A DNA stretch of 64,000 nt, taken from Paramyrothecium sp. XJ0827. Its lineage: Eukaryota > Ascomycota > Sordariomycetes > Hypocreales > Stachybotryaceae. Both the position numbers and the translations under genes were made by a program. Positions 1-11,139 of the stretch are shown here, piece by piece. The notes under the pieces were generated by a model. The model saw only the letters and a program-made list of their open reading frames with translations. It searched no databases and had not been told where the DNA came from. The DNA lies in contig JAJFPB010000003.1 in the NCBI GenBank assembly GCA_020881915.1, positions 5,394,001-5,458,000 on the forward strand, in the 5' to 3' direction. Every line of letters starts with the position of its first letter. The first letter of the stretch is position 1.

Positions 1-860
1 CAGAAGCTGTCAAGCAGTGGCTCTACCATCAACACCGGCGCAAATGGCTTGCAGCGCCTCGATTACGTTGTATCTGCAGCTGAAGCCCGTGGCATCAAGC
101 TTATCATTCCATTTGTGAACTACTGGAATGACTACGGCGGCATGAACGCCTACGTCAAGGCTTTCGGGGGCTCTCTGACAACGTGGTACACCAACGCTGC
201 TGCGCAGGCGCAGTACAAGAAATACGTCGAGGCTGTTGTTTCACGATACGCTGACTCCCCTGCAATCTTTGCATGGGAGCTCGCAAATGAACCCCGCTGC
301 AAGGGCTGCGATACGAGCATTATCCACGATTGGGCTGCGGAAGCCTCCGCCTTTGTGAAGAGCCTTGATCCTAACCACTTGGTCACCCTCGGTGATGAAG
401 GTTTTGGTCTCGAAGGCGACGGTAGCTATCCTTTCCAGTATGGTGAAGGTCTTGACTTTGTCAAGAACCTTGGTATATCGACTTTGGATTTTGGTACCTT
501 GCACATGTATCCAGGACACTGGGACCAGACCGATGAGTGGGGAAATACCTGGGTGAAGGCGCATGGCGCCGCCTGTGCCGCCGCTGGCAAACCTTGCCTA
601 CTGGAAGAATGTTCGTTTGGCTCAACATAAACTCTACGTAACTCGCTAACATATCGACAGATGGATCAGATACCAATCATTGCCAAAACGAGAGGCCGTG
701 GCAGAAGACAGCCCTCGAGACGGAAGGTATAGCAGCGGATCTGTTCTGGCAGCTAGGCGTGACCTTGAGCACAGGCCAAACGCACGACGACGGATTCACC
801 ATTTACGACGGTACAACAGACTGGACTTGCTTGGTAGAGGAACACGTGGCCGGGATTTAA
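1..860 (+). CDS. Endo-1,4-beta-mannanase, GH5 family, 3' part (5' end outside window)
   Basis: Secreted-type GH5 beta-mannanase that cuts beta-1,4-mannan in plant cell walls. The frame is open from base 1, so the signal peptide and N terminus lie upstream. Exons are <1-610 and 661-860; the 50-nt intron (GTTCGT...CGACAG) splits a Tyr codon and its removal creates LEEYG, the usual setting of the catalytic nucleophile Glu. The acid/base Glu sits in ANEPR (around bases 286-297), and HMYPGHW follows at about bases 502-522. The C terminus ends ...[13 protein letters not shown], a normal family ending. Family (GH5, mannanase subgroup) is recognised from these motifs; substrate preference is inferred. 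The unspliced frame runs into a stop at 628-630, which supports the intron. Nothing looks broken. Confidence 0.93.
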
Positions 861-1441
861 ACAAATTGGTTTGCCTCAGAAGCAAGATATCATGGAAGGA
901 CTCAGACGTTAAGCTGTGCTTACACCCATTCTTGTATAAAATTACTCTTGTATATTCCATTGAACATGATGCTTTTGAGGCTACTACAACCATTCCAAGA
1001 ATTATTCAGCAACTCAAAGTCATGCTTCTTATCCCTTTAAACCCTTTATGTCGCCAATGAGAAGTATTACCGTAGCTAACCTTTGCAACCCCGGCATTGG
1101 TCTGGAATTACGCCCGATTCTTTTTCGTCCTCCATAGCCCATTAAATTTGACAGTTCTGTTGCGGCTGGATGCGGTTAGTTGCCGAAGAGTTGATTGAGC
1201 AATGGGCCTGCATATGGTTTGAAAACAGTCTCGATGACAACAGCTAGCCGGCTTTCTATCAGTGTTGGAAGTGTATGGATGCCGCTTTGTAGGTTGAGCT
1301 CTGAGTCGCAAGACTCGGGACAGTTTGCATTTGAGCACGATCTAGTAAGCCATAAAACTCTAGTGGGTAGAAACGGGAATATTTGAGGAGGCCATAAAGC
1401 TGTTCTTTCGTAAGCCAAATTAAGTAGCCCGGCTACTCTAG
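861..1441. other. Intergenic, 3' flank of the mannanase gene
   Basis: No credible coding frame or repeat seen. Short open frames on both strands overlap one another and lack coding character. An AT-rich stretch at about 935-975 may hold 3' processing signals for the mannanase gene, but I cannot point to a specific site. Confidence 0.4.
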
Positions 1442-1855
1442 CTTATATCAATCCTCCAAATTGCAGTTGTCGCCAAAGATGAGCATGACCTCCGTCTCAT
1501 TGGGAGAACGGTGGCATCTCTACAATCTGCGGCCCAACTGTCTCCCAGCATCGCAAACTGCACCAAATATTCAGCACTTACCATCAGGTATGCAGGGTAT
1601 ATGTTCACTGGGGTCAAGCAAGAGGGAAAAGTGCACTTTTAAATGAACAATAGGGGCTTGGTCCCCGAGTACCCTGGATCAGACTGTATTGCCGTTTGGC
1701 CCAATATTGAAAACTTCACACCTGACGCTGAGTTGGATAGATTCCTTGAGGAATGGACTCAAGTTTAGGGTGGAAAATACCATGCCATGGGAATATCATC
1801 ATTTGATGACAACTATTTTCGGGTGATTTGGAACCCTAAATACGCTGGCAGTTAA
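1442..1855 (+). pseudogene. Gene remnant of unknown family with two in-frame stops
   Basis: A single frame of 138 codons reads as protein-like sequence from 1442 to a final TAA at 1853-1855, broken only by TAA at 1640-1642 and TAG at 1766-1768. Between the stops the text is clearly coding in character (for example SLQSAAQLSPSIANCTKYSA near 1507-1566 and AVWPNIENFTPDAELDRF near 1694-1747), and it stays convincing past the second stop (GISSFDDNYFRVIWNPKYAG). TAA could derive from CAA, and TAG from CAG or TGG, all changes of C to T at CpA on one strand or the other. No start codon or upstream exon is evident, so this is probably the 3' part of a dead gene. I do not recognise the family. A genuine gene with tiny introns removing both stops is possible but no good splice sites were seen. 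Confidence 0.45.
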
Positions 1856-2054
1856 ATTGTAACTTTCCCTAAGAAATAGTAGACTGATTACGAAAACAGT
1901 CGTCTGTCCTTGATCGCTACCTCCTTCAATATTTTCTGATTCATACATCCAAAGAGAGAGACTTCTGCTACAAGTAACGCTGGCAAAGACCGATAATGTG
2001 ACGAAATAACAAGAGTTGTAGGGGAGTTGAAGGAATCTCGATAGCTACGAACCC

Positions 2055-2654
2055 CTACTCCTCCACCTTGAAATGAAAACTCTCAGCTGGTATGATGTCA
2101 AGCTCATCATGGCTTGGCTGCCACTCTGATCCTTCTTGTATAAGCTCAACGAGCCTGCCCTCCATCCATGTGGAGATGCGCAGACCATCTCTAGCCCGCA
2201 TTGAATACTCGTGCCCTGGGTTGAGGAAATGCATGCCCAATCCTTCAAACTTGTATTTGTTATGAGAACTTTCTTCCGCTGCGCGTCTAGTAGCCCGTCT
2301 TTCCGCCCCCAAGGGCCGGAAAGGAATCTTGATAATATCGCAACTCGACCCTGGCTCCAGTGTCACAAACTTGTCCGCCATTTCAGGTCTCAGAGCCAAT
2401 GGCGGCGCCGAGCGATAATTTATGTCGACAGTGCCAACGCTAGAGATGGCGGCATTCTTTTGCGCTGTGATATCACGAACGATAACTGATGTCTCTGCAA
2501 AGAAGAGCTTGGTATGGTTTCTTTTGGCAATCGTGATGGGTTTATCCGTATTTTCGAGTTTGAGTGAGACAATCAAGTCTGGATCTGGCCCCGTCGTAAA
2601 CGACGGAGTCGAAGTCGAAAGACGTGCTTCTGCGATAATACGAGGCTTTGACAT
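2055..2654 (-). CDS. Conserved-type hypothetical protein, 199 aa
   Basis: Intronless frame of 199 codons starting MSKPRIIAEAR and ending FHFKVEE. No signal peptide, membrane span or zinc motif. Composition (alternating hydrophobic and polar residues such as DLIVSLKLENT and SFHFKVEE, with many Thr/Ser/Val) suggests a beta-sandwich fold, and a stretch GAERRATRRAAEESSHNKYK is basic and possibly disordered. The start is the only Met at the head of the frame. I do not recognise a named family and assign no function. Coding status rests on length and composition. Confidence 0.6.
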   Translation of the reverse strand: MSKPRIIAEARLSTSTPSFTTGPDPDLIVSLKLENTDKPITIAKRNHTKLFFAETSVIVRDITAQKNAAISSVGTVDINYRSAPPLALRPEMADKFVTLEPGSSCDIIKIPFRPLGAERRATRRAAEESSHNKYKFEGLGMHFLNPGHEYSMRARDGLRISTWMEGRLVELIQEGSEWQPSHDELDIIPAESFHFKVEE

Positions 2655-3551
2655 TATGAAAGTATCATGAGACTGTTTTCTGCATCCATTATTTGCTACA
2701 GCACCGTGAAATGGGTGCCGGTTTTCTAATGAAAGTGAGGTTTGGCTGAGCTAGCTTGGTGGCCAAGTAATTACGTCATGAAGACTAAAATATCTTTTGA
2801 GCCCTGTTGACGTCGCCCTGAATCCTGCAGCCCCATCAGCTTACGGCGATCATCCTTAATCGGGCATTTGAGAGGCGCTTCCGGCTGACTTCAATAGGCT
2901 ATCGACTTCCTTGTCTGAAATATGTGAAAAGCCTTTAGAAGAGTAGGCTGGCAAGGTCTGTATACATGGGTCTGGTCTACGAGCGTTACTCGGCTGCTCC
3001 CGCATGATGCAATGGGCGAGGCAAACTGAATTCCTTTAGGGAAAGATTAGAGTGCCCTCTATGCCCTAGGTTGTTTTTCGTTGATCCCGATACTATTAAT
3101 ATCATGATTGTCATTGTTGTTCTATTTTTTACCCTTTCCCCATGGATTGACTCCTGGCTGTTTGCAAGGTGTTTTGCTGGCATCTTGCAGGCTTCTCGAT
3201 GCTTGACTGAAGGGTCCCTGGCCATCATCGTCACTGCGGCAATGATTACTCTCAAAGGAAGTTACCTCGTAGGACAATTATACGTCATTCTCAGTTCAAC
3301 AGCTTACAGATCTTCAATACGGCCTAGGATGGTAAGGTCCCCTGAGAACGCCTCTCCCCCGATTCTGTCCGGACCATAGCTTGTACTACATTAGACAAGC
3401 CATCGAGAATTTGACAGGACGTATTAGTTGCCAGGTCTTGATAAAAGGCCCAGAGCTTCCCACCGTTTCATGCCATCAACAACTTTCATATTTCACTCGA
3501 CAAGCAAGACACACCCATAGCTCACCCACAAGAATTGTATCATATTTCACA
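2655..3551. other. Intergenic between two divergent genes
   Basis: About 0.9 kb separating the start of the 199-aa gene (minus strand) from the start of the secreted HExxH protein (plus strand), so it should hold both promoters. Open frames near 2986-3379 overlap on opposite strands and neither looks coding. No repeat or TATA box that I can defend. Confidence 0.35.
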
Positions 3552-4409
3552 ATGACCGTCATCAAGTTACTTCCATCTTTTCTTCTTACTACATTGGTCG
3601 CTTCAGCCCCCTTGGAAAAGCAGCCGCATGCTCTGTCCAAGCGGGAATACCCTGCGTTTGAGGACGAACATGATTTTCAGTCTGGGCAACAAGATAGGAT
3701 CAAAAATGCATTTCCAGACGCCATTGATCTTGTGGTCCGCGTAACAGAAGACTACGAGACATACAAGGATATTTGGTCCTCCTACTTCGCAGAAGACGAC
3801 CACGAAGATGTGATGGAAGTTTTCCAACGCATCGTTCCAGACGCCGAGGAACCGGGTGAAGGCGATGACCGTCTCAAGGAATGTCGCGTCTCCGGCTTTA
3901 ATTTCTGGCCAGCTATGGGCAACGACGATCTTTGCACCGATGGTACGGCGGCTTATACAGTCAACTGGGTTGACGAGGAGGGAGAGTTCGAAGGCTATTC
4001 ACGAACACATTTCTGTGCTGCAGCGTATGATCAGGTGCCGAAGTACTCGGATATTAAATGCAATGACCTCGGTGATACGTTGAGCGATAAGATGGACTTC
4101 TTAGGCGCCACAGTCGTCCATGAGTGGCTGCACAACGACAACATTGGCAAGGAGGTTATTGGGGAACACATCGAGGATGTTAATGGAAAAGACGGGTATG
4201 GGCCAGCCAACACCCGAAGCCTTGGATCGAATGATCCTGAAAAAGCAAAGAAAAATGCCGACAGCTACACCTGGCTCGCCCTCGAGGTGTTTTGGACCAA
4301 GCTTTGCCTCAAAGACTCCCGCTTCAAGGCCCCAGGAGGATTGGGTGGAGTTGTAGGAGTCATTGGAGACATTATTGATGTGGTGGATGAGATGGATGAG
4401 GACGATTAA
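3552..4409 (+). CDS. Secreted HExxH zincin-like protein, 285 aa
   Basis: Start chosen at 3552 because it opens a signal peptide (MTVIKLLPSFLLTTLVASAP) followed by a Lys-Arg pair at residues 30-31, a likely Kex2-type processing site; the frame stays open further upstream but without a signal. Residues 190-194 read HEWLH, the HExxH zinc-binding signature of metallopeptidases, followed about 42 residues later by NADSYTWLALEVFW. HExxH plus ADSY-type motifs occur in the fungal deuterolysin/aspzincin group and in related secreted proteins of unknown activity. Five cysteines (111, 128, 155, 170, 252) suggest disulphides. The Asp/Glu-rich tail (DVVDEMDEDD) is unusual for a secreted enzyme. Peptidase activity is inference: HExxH is seen, the third zinc ligand is not proven. 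Single exon. Confidence 0.72.
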   Translation: MTVIKLLPSFLLTTLVASAPLEKQPHALSKREYPAFEDEHDFQSGQQDRIKNAFPDAIDLVVRVTEDYETYKDIWSSYFAEDDHEDVMEVFQRIVPDAEEPGEGDDRLKECRVSGFNFWPAMGNDDLCTDGTAAYTVNWVDEEGEFEGYSRTHFCAAAYDQVPKYSDIKCNDLGDTLSDKMDFLGATVVHEWLHNDNIGKEVIGEHIEDVNGKDGYGPANTRSLGSNDPEKAKKNADSYTWLALEVFWTKLCLKDSRFKAPGGLGGVVGVIGDIIDVVDEMDEDD

Positions 4410-4757
4410 AGGAATGAGCAATGGCCTGCAATTCGGCGGAAGTCGCTGCCAGAACAGCTACATGGCATTCGTTTTATTACGCCATCGAAAGCCTAGCGGT
4501 GCATTGGCTGCATTTTGCTGAGAAACTACTTGACAGACATAGTCAGCAGTTGCTTTGAGGGTGGTAAGTGGGAGGAAGGCGAGTTGATATCGCCTTCTTC
4601 ACGCACTTTGTAGGATGGTATCTTGAGGGCATGATGCTTGGAAGATGTATGAATATTGGACAAGGGGACTCGAGAGGATTGTAAGATAGATGATGATTTT
4701 AAATTACAAGCCAATTGTTTGTTTAAATCGACTAGAGAGTATCCCCTCCTGACTATA
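4410..4757. other. Intergenic between convergent genes
   Basis: Short space between the 3' ends of the HExxH gene and the aldose epimerase gene. Overlapping frames on both strands here lack coding character. Nothing else seen. Confidence 0.35.
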
Positions 4758-5843
4758 CTATACTTGATTCTCCGTTCCTTCCCATGCCCGAAATTCCAAA
4801 CGACTGCCATAGACTTGTCCCTTGCGAAGCACGGTCATATTCCGCCACTCGGGCACATTCACACTGTTGACGTAACGACTTGGTTCACAACAAAACCCAC
4901 TTCGAGGGCCGCGTGCTGGGTTGCCTCCGACAGCAGGTACATTATTGTAGTCACCCGTATATAGCTGAAACGCTGGCTCGGTGCTGAAAACCTCCAGGTG
5001 TAGCCCGGTAGCGGGATGAAAGGCGTGAAGATGGCGTCGCAAAGGTTGTGATCTCGTGTCAAGAGATACACTGTTTGGATTCGGCATTTGGATGAAACAG
5101 TGGTTCAATACTGGCTGCTCTGGGCCGAGACTAAAGGTCTCGGTCCCCTCGTACGGAACTGGCGCACCATTCGGAATACAATGTTCATCTACGGGTAGGT
5201 AGAGCCGCGTGGAGAGCTCAATCTCGTGACCTTCGATAGTAGGCAAACCAGAAAGGTTGAAATAACTGCTTTTCGTGTGAGTAAAGCTCCATGCTCAGGT
5301 ATACGAGACTTACGAGTGGTTAGTCATGTTGACCACTGTCTCATCTGCGCCTGAGAGAAGCCGGGCCTCATACTCGATTGCTAAGGCTGTGATCCGCCCC
5401 CTACTCGAATCGGTGGCTGTCGCGGTGGTGTAGGTTACAAGAGCCTCGATCTCTCCCGGAAATCCTTGGTCACCGTCATTACTGATCAATTGAAATTGGA
5501 CGCTTTCGTTTCCTTCATGTTTGGGCAGCCCCTCAATTTTACGACTCGCCACACGCGCGGGGCCATTCCACCTCCGTCGACTCCAACCATCAGGCCCGCC
5601 GTGGGACGAGTTTGGACCATCATTTGCTTCTAGAAGGTAAGAAGTGTTATTCAACAAGTCAATTTTGGCGTTCTTGATTCTATTAGCAACTCGGCCAACA
5701 GTCACCCCAAAGTAAGGATCGTTGTGCGCTTCGTAGAGTTTCTCACTTGGAAACCCTAGGACAATGTTTCTGTCCCCCACATTGAATGACTGAATGAGTG
5801 CACCTAAAGGGAGGAACTCGACTGGGGCCTTTGAAACAGCCAT
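4758..5843 (-). CDS. Aldose 1-epimerase (mutarotase, GalM family), 345 aa
   Basis: Interconverts alpha and beta anomers of sugars such as galactose and glucose. Exons 5843-5314 and 5265-4758; the 49-nt intron is GTAAGT...AAGCAG and its removal gives MTNHSYFNLSG, the family's second active-site His block (His 176). The first His lies in GPNSSHGGPDGW (His 81), and the region VGRVANRIKNAKI is the usual substrate-loop signature. A Glu in GFCCEPSRYVNSVNV near the C terminus fits the catalytic base. The start was set at the Met of MAVSKAPVEF because the longer upstream extension has no family resemblance. No signal peptide is seen, so cytosolic action is likely. It lies convergent with the HExxH gene; no functional link is evident. 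The gene looks intact. Confidence 0.88.
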
Positions 5844-7454
5844 GTTGCATGGAAGGAGATCCAAGACTGTTGTGGTCCTCGCAAAATCAATTTCTCTCCA
5901 GTAACAGTCAGTCCATGTGTGGAGACACAGTGTCCTGCGGTGATACCGGGCACTGTAGTTCCCGTGTCGATCAAGGCGTACAGACTCCACGCTGTGTGTA
6001 TAACAGACAATACAGTTGATTGAAAGGCGGTCTTCGGGGGAGTCTCACATTTGTACACAGCATAATCCAATATTTGCTCGCTGTTTGGCCGCCTACCTGA
6101 GTTAAAGTCGACGCAATGAGAACTTCAGGCAGTCACGCGGAACTCTAAGCCACAACAGAGACGGGTATGGATACTGGGGAAAAGCGGATATGGGTGTTAG
6201 CGGAAACTGGGGAATTCCCCACAAACGGATGGAAGCGGAAGCGGAGGCGACGGAAGCGGCAGTAGAGGGGACGGAAAACGGAACTACAAACGGCAAACGT
6301 CACATGGGAAATGACGTACAAGTGTGGACTTAAGTTTCGAAAGTCGGTTCGCTGAGGATGATAATGAATTAGTCATATATGCAACGGCTGGGACGAAGGG
6401 CCTCATCGGTAAGACACTTGGAACAGCAAGACGCTATAAATCTGCATAATTTTTCAAAGATCTTACCTATTATAGTCAAAATTCTTATATAAATTCTAGC
6501 TACTAAGAAGTAAAGTATATTTTGCTTATAAGTACTTTATTTCCTAATTTTCTAAGATTTATAGCTTAAAAATCCCCTAAATCATCGCGGAATTTAGGTA
6601 GATGTTCAGCGCTCACTTAAGTTCTGAGACTCTAGATACTTTACTATTTTCTAAATATCCCAGGCGACGCCTCATAACTCTGAGGCTCTTACCGATAAGG
6701 CCTGAATACTGATTTACCCATGTCCTACCACCAGAAAGTGGGGTTTGGGTGACACTGCATGATTAGACATGGATGTTGATAAAATAGGTCGATATATACT
6801 CATTGGTGTTTCCACAACCGTGCTAATGGCGTGAATGGATTCGCAGACCGATAGCGGCTTCAGTCCATCCCAGTCTTTAGTGGAAGCGGTTACTTCTCGT
6901 TTGGATGTGCTCCTAATCACAGTGAAAACCGAAATTTGCAACCTCCAAGTAATCCATTGACCGTCAAACTCACATGGTGCCGTGGAAGGGCAAACGCAAG
7001 AGAATTTATGCGGCATTGAGATAGCAGACACAACGCCTACGGCCTTCTGGAATAAGACTCGAGTCGAAACAAATCAGAGAGAAACATTAAGCTCTCTCTC
7101 ATGCCAATGGTCGGCCAAAATCCTGTCCAGGATCCCGCTTTATGTATGCTGAATGTGAATGTAAAGAGGCGTTCTTTGTGCGTTAAGACGAGGAAGATTA
7201 CACGCGAAATGAGCTATTCAGAGACCTCTGCTTTAAATCTTTCATCAAAACCACCGACCCTGTATCTTGCTTGCGCTGGATTAACCACGTGTCCTCGGAT
7301 GCTTTGGGACACTCCTTCATGAACTTGTGTCGTGAGCCGGGAGCTCGGGGCGTCGCAACACAATCGCAACCGCTGCATTTGCATATTCTCATTGATTTCA
7401 TGATAAGTGACAAAGCATGCTACTCAATAAGTCTAGCCCTGGATTGCTATTTTC
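5844..7454. other. Intergenic with purine tract and AT-rich patch
   Basis: Holds a purine-rich, GGAAGCGGA-like low-complexity tract at about 6150-6290 and a strongly AT-rich patch at about 6430-6660 that contrasts with the surrounding GC-richer DNA and may be an old RIP-mutated repeat. A 105-codon minus-strand frame at 6714-7031 has no start context or family resemblance and I do not call it a gene. The remaining open frames overlap one another. Confidence 0.4.
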
Positions 7455-10045
7455 CTACAAAAGTTCAATGACCACCCTCTTGGATTTCCGAAAGAGGTGG
7501 CAGCTTTCTCCAGCCTTGCTTGTATGACACCCAATTCCTACCCTCTCGAATTGACTTGAACAAACTGCTGATCTTTTAAGAACCAACCACCAGACCTGAC
7601 ATTGATTGCCCATGTACCTGGGGATGTAGCTAAATGACCTGCCGCTGGCCTCAAGGCCCTTCTCTTCTCTTGTCTGGAGTGTCCCCAAGTGAAGACAGTA
7701 ATATGGGGACTCCTCTTCGACCGGCTCACACGTACAAACAATCTCCGGGTACTGGCATCCCCCACCGAGCCAGCATTGCTTGTCAAGCTCACCATATCCC
7801 GGAACGGCTGTGATGCGCTCGTCACATAGAGTTTCATATGAATGTTGTGGAGTTGCCCTCACAGCCGTGAACTGGCCTTCATGCACGCGGGAAGCATGGC
7901 CTAAGACGCCACTGTACTCCGCTCTTGATTGTTTAAACGTTCCATTGAGCACAGCTAGGTCCACCTGGACAAGAGAACCTTCCACCACGAGATGGCCGTG
8001 CTTGACAGGGCCATAGGAATCACCGCCGCTCAGCAGCATGTGGCAATGGGAGACTAGGAGAGATGGAACGAAATCGAATGATCCCGCGAAATAAGAGAAG
8101 GAGGGGTATGCGACTCCTCCATCTATGGATGCCCAGGACCAAGTCGGCGCGGTGTACTCCGAATGTCGTACGTGAGGGCCAGTACCCTTGGAAAACCAGA
8201 GTAGCCATTGGACTACATCCTTTTTCCAGATGCCAGCTAGGTAATCGTTCTTATCAAGGCTCCACCGAAAAGTCGTAAGCGATGCGATAGCAGATATTGC
8301 TGGTAGTTTATCTGTGTGCTTCGTGAGGCTCCTGTTCGAGTAAATTTCGACAATAGACTTCCAAAAGTCTTCCAGCTTTTGTCGCTTCTCGAACTCGAAG
8401 CTCAGAGATGTCGATGCGGTGAGTGATGCGCAACATTCGCACGCGTACAGCTCTCGACATTCCCAAACCATTTCTTTGTTGGTGAAATGCAATAGCCTCT
8501 TAGCTAGGAGTGTTTCTTGAAGTGTCCAAGCACGGTAGGACAATGGTGTTTTGGTTTTAAGAAAGTCTCCGTTGTCGTGAATATCTGGAAGTTTCTCCCG
8601 TATCTCCTTCCAACGCGACACTCCGTCCGAACCCAGGCTCAGGAAATTTACTGACCGCGGTAAAGTTTCTTCAGTAGGTTCCAAAAGGCCGCTTTCGCAG
8701 TGATAACCTGTTTGCGCGGCGATGACTAGAAAGGCGTGGGAATAGATCAAATACATGCTGCCACACTGCTCAATCCAGTCTCGGTTATCGATATCGCCCT
8801 GGATGATACAAAGGGCATCCACCCAGATATATGGAATATCGAGGGCTCGACAAACGATGACGGCATCTGCGATGGTCTATTCTCTGATTAATATGATAAT
8901 AATTGTGAAGTAAAAAAGCGTTTTCCCTTCCACCGTCAAGTGACATACCCGCGGTAACAGAGATGGATCAATGTTCTCGAAATGAAGATTAATGTTTGTG
9001 CGTGTTGTACGAAGGTTGTTGTGCGTGGAACCCCAACAATAACTCAGTGCGCAGTATCGCACCCCAAATGGTACGTCTTCAACCAGACAAATCTTATTCC
9101 CGTTGTTTCCCACCTTCAAGAGTCTGCGAGGCGTATACCTCCCCTCGCCGAAACTCGGTGCTCCAAGACATCTGCAGCGCTCAAGCATTGTCTTCGCCCA
9201 CAAGAGTCTGGATCCAGATATTGGCTGCGAAGAAGTTTTTGGCTCCCACTTGTCGTCTTCATTATCTTCTACAACACCTAGAGTTAGCTCATACCTAAAT
9301 TTCGTTCTCTTAACCCCGTTACAACCTGATTGTGTTTGCATTCTTTTTTACGCTTCTCGTTTGAATATGTGTCGGAAAGTACCATACCTGCATCTTTTAT
9401 CTCGACCGTAAGTGTTGAATTCAACAATGCCGTAGAATCGGACACTTTCATTTCAAGCGTGAGAGGCCGTGCACCAGGAACATGCGTGATGCTTATCTGT
9501 TGCAATGCGGGCAAAGTAATAAAGGTATCAGAGAACGCCTCTAGGCCATCTAATATCATCCCACAAGAGCCACATCCATTGGTTGCAGCGTTTTGGAAGT
9601 CAGCTTTCGGGCTAGCTTTAAGTATGCATGGGTTTCGGGGAGATGGCTGGACTTTGTTAAGGCCTCCACAAACCAAACAATTTCCTGGCCCGGGTGAGCG
9701 TGCCCATACATACACTGCACCCCAAAGCTGCTCCAAAGATGCTGTGTAGGAAAGATCAGCAGATTGAAATAATCTGCATGATATATAGACGTATAGGAGT
9801 CGTAGACCAATGTTCCATGGGTTGTCGGTCTCTCCTTTGATCTCTATGTTATTGTATCTTCCCCTGTACTTATTGACTAGCTCGCCTGGAGACACTTCGA
9901 CGATGCCCAAGCCGTCTAACTTTATCTTGATCTGAGCGGCCCATTCGTCGTATTGTGATTTCTTGCACAAAAAACCTACATCCACTTGTGGAATGATGGC
10001 CGGAAGAAAAAGCAATTTGGAGGGGGACGGCTTGCGGAAAAGCAT
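7455..10045 (-). CDS. HET-domain (heterokaryon incompatibility type) protein, 802 aa
   Basis: HET proteins act in fungal non-self recognition and regulated cell death. Exons 10045-9388, 9277-8949 and 8876-7455. Intron 1 (GTATGG...branch CTAAC, CTAG) and intron 2 (GTATGT...AATAG) both preserve the frame exactly. An N-terminal Cys block (CLVCGG ... NGCGSCGMIL) precedes the domain, as in many HET proteins. The HET domain starts at about residue 294 with YCALSYCWG and continues through DAVIVCRALDIPYIWVDALC and the downstream region LSYRAWTLQETLLAKRLLHF. The C terminus (SQFERVGIG ... SKRVVIELL) is the common family tail. The stretch before the Cys block (first roughly 110 residues) is unfamiliar, so the true start may be different or another small intron may exist. 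There is no NACHT, WD40 or other added domain. Confidence 0.85.
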
Positions 10046-11139
10046 GTCTGCTCGTCAGTAGATCCAAATTAGATCTGAATTTCTTGTCGAGCCTGGAGTG
10101 AGGAGGCAAGAATGGCAATGGGAGTTTACTAAAGTGCCACTTCCTAGCATCATTCAAATATCATAAATTAACTTGACTCAAACGTAGATGTCAGGCGTAC
10201 TAGTAAGTAAGCTTATGATGACCATTTCGTTTGCTGCCTAATAAGCCTTTCAGGCTGGGGCGTTCCTCGCCGCACTGCCACTAGTAGCAGTACTTGTCAT
10301 TGCGCAGTAAATCTTTTCAAGTATGGTTGCAGCACATGTATAAGCCACAATCGGACAGCCAACCATGATGAATTTATATCTTCAACGGGGCTGCTACTCG
10401 CACACAGCCTTTATGCAATCGCACACAGCCGTTCTGCAATCGCACACAGCCTTAATGCATGGCAGTGACCAGCTTCTCTGGGAATCAACCTGCAGCTTCA
10501 AGCATATGCAACGTTACCATTTGACCTGACTTGCCTGATATTGGAAGTCGAATGCTGGGGAAAGGTGGTGGTCTACTTAGCTAATAATGTTGTTGTGGAA
10601 AACAGGTTCAACTTTTGATTGATGCTGAAAAGAATCGTTCTCTTATACATGCAACGCCACCTTGTTCGGTCGGGTAATGGAACTTCTTGGTGGACAAACG
10701 GAACCCGAACCCGAGCTCGCTTACGCTGACTCGCGTCCGTAATAGCGCCGGAAGGACGTCTCGGCACGCGTTGTTCCAGAGGCTTTTGCTCCAGGCCATC
10801 AGCAAGGAGGTCAACGAAAGGATGGCTGTACACCCTACTAAAAACAGCAACAGACTAGGGAGGGAGACACTGGCGTTGTTTGGGGGCTTTGCTATTTGTT
10901 CTGGTAGTAATCGCAGTTCCCTACCCGTCGACAAAACTGCTAGTGGTGATTCAAGGGGCTTGATCGCAATGGCCCGCCAAAGTTTCCCCTAAAAGACATA
11001 GAGTCCGTTAGTGCGTGGTTCAAATACGAGACTCGTCATCGAACCCGAGGCTAAACGGCTCAAAACCGAGCGACTCGCTGCTTGCGTCACCCGGGTCTCG
11101 CGTTCACCTCGTTCAAATGTGTACGTCCACCACGTCCCC
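10046..11139. other. Intergenic between HET gene and Zn2Cys6 regulator
   Basis: Region between divergent genes, so it should contain both promoters. Contains a triplicated 21-bp repeat (10398-10460, listed separately) and, at about 10697-10710 and 11038-11049, several ACCCGA-type hexamers that also occur in tandem near 16851-16880. Frames at 10573-10992 on both strands shadow each other. The frame upstream of 11140 is open but is treated as leader. Confidence 0.4.
10398..10460. repeat. Three head-to-tail copies of a 21-bp unit
   Basis: Units at 10398-10418, 10419-10439 and 10440-10460 share the core TCGCACACAGCC followed by TTTATGCAA, GTTCTGCAA or TTAATGCAT. The copies differ at only a few positions in the last nine bases. 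It lies about 350 bp upstream of the HET gene start and 700 bp upstream of the Zn2Cys6 gene. It may be a minisatellite or repeated regulatory sites; sequence alone does not say which. Confidence 0.85.

Noticed and set aside
680..1060. A 126-codon plus-strand frame after the mannanase
   Set aside because: It is the wrong frame of the second mannanase exon; the correct frame gives [10 protein letters not shown]... and ends at 860.
6714..7031. A 105-codon minus-strand frame
   Set aside because: No recognised domain, and adjacent splice sites that would extend it were not found.
9731..9800. A possible 49-nt intron (GTCTAT...CACAG) in the HET gene N-terminal exon
   Set aside because: Removing it would break the reading frame, so the exon is kept whole.
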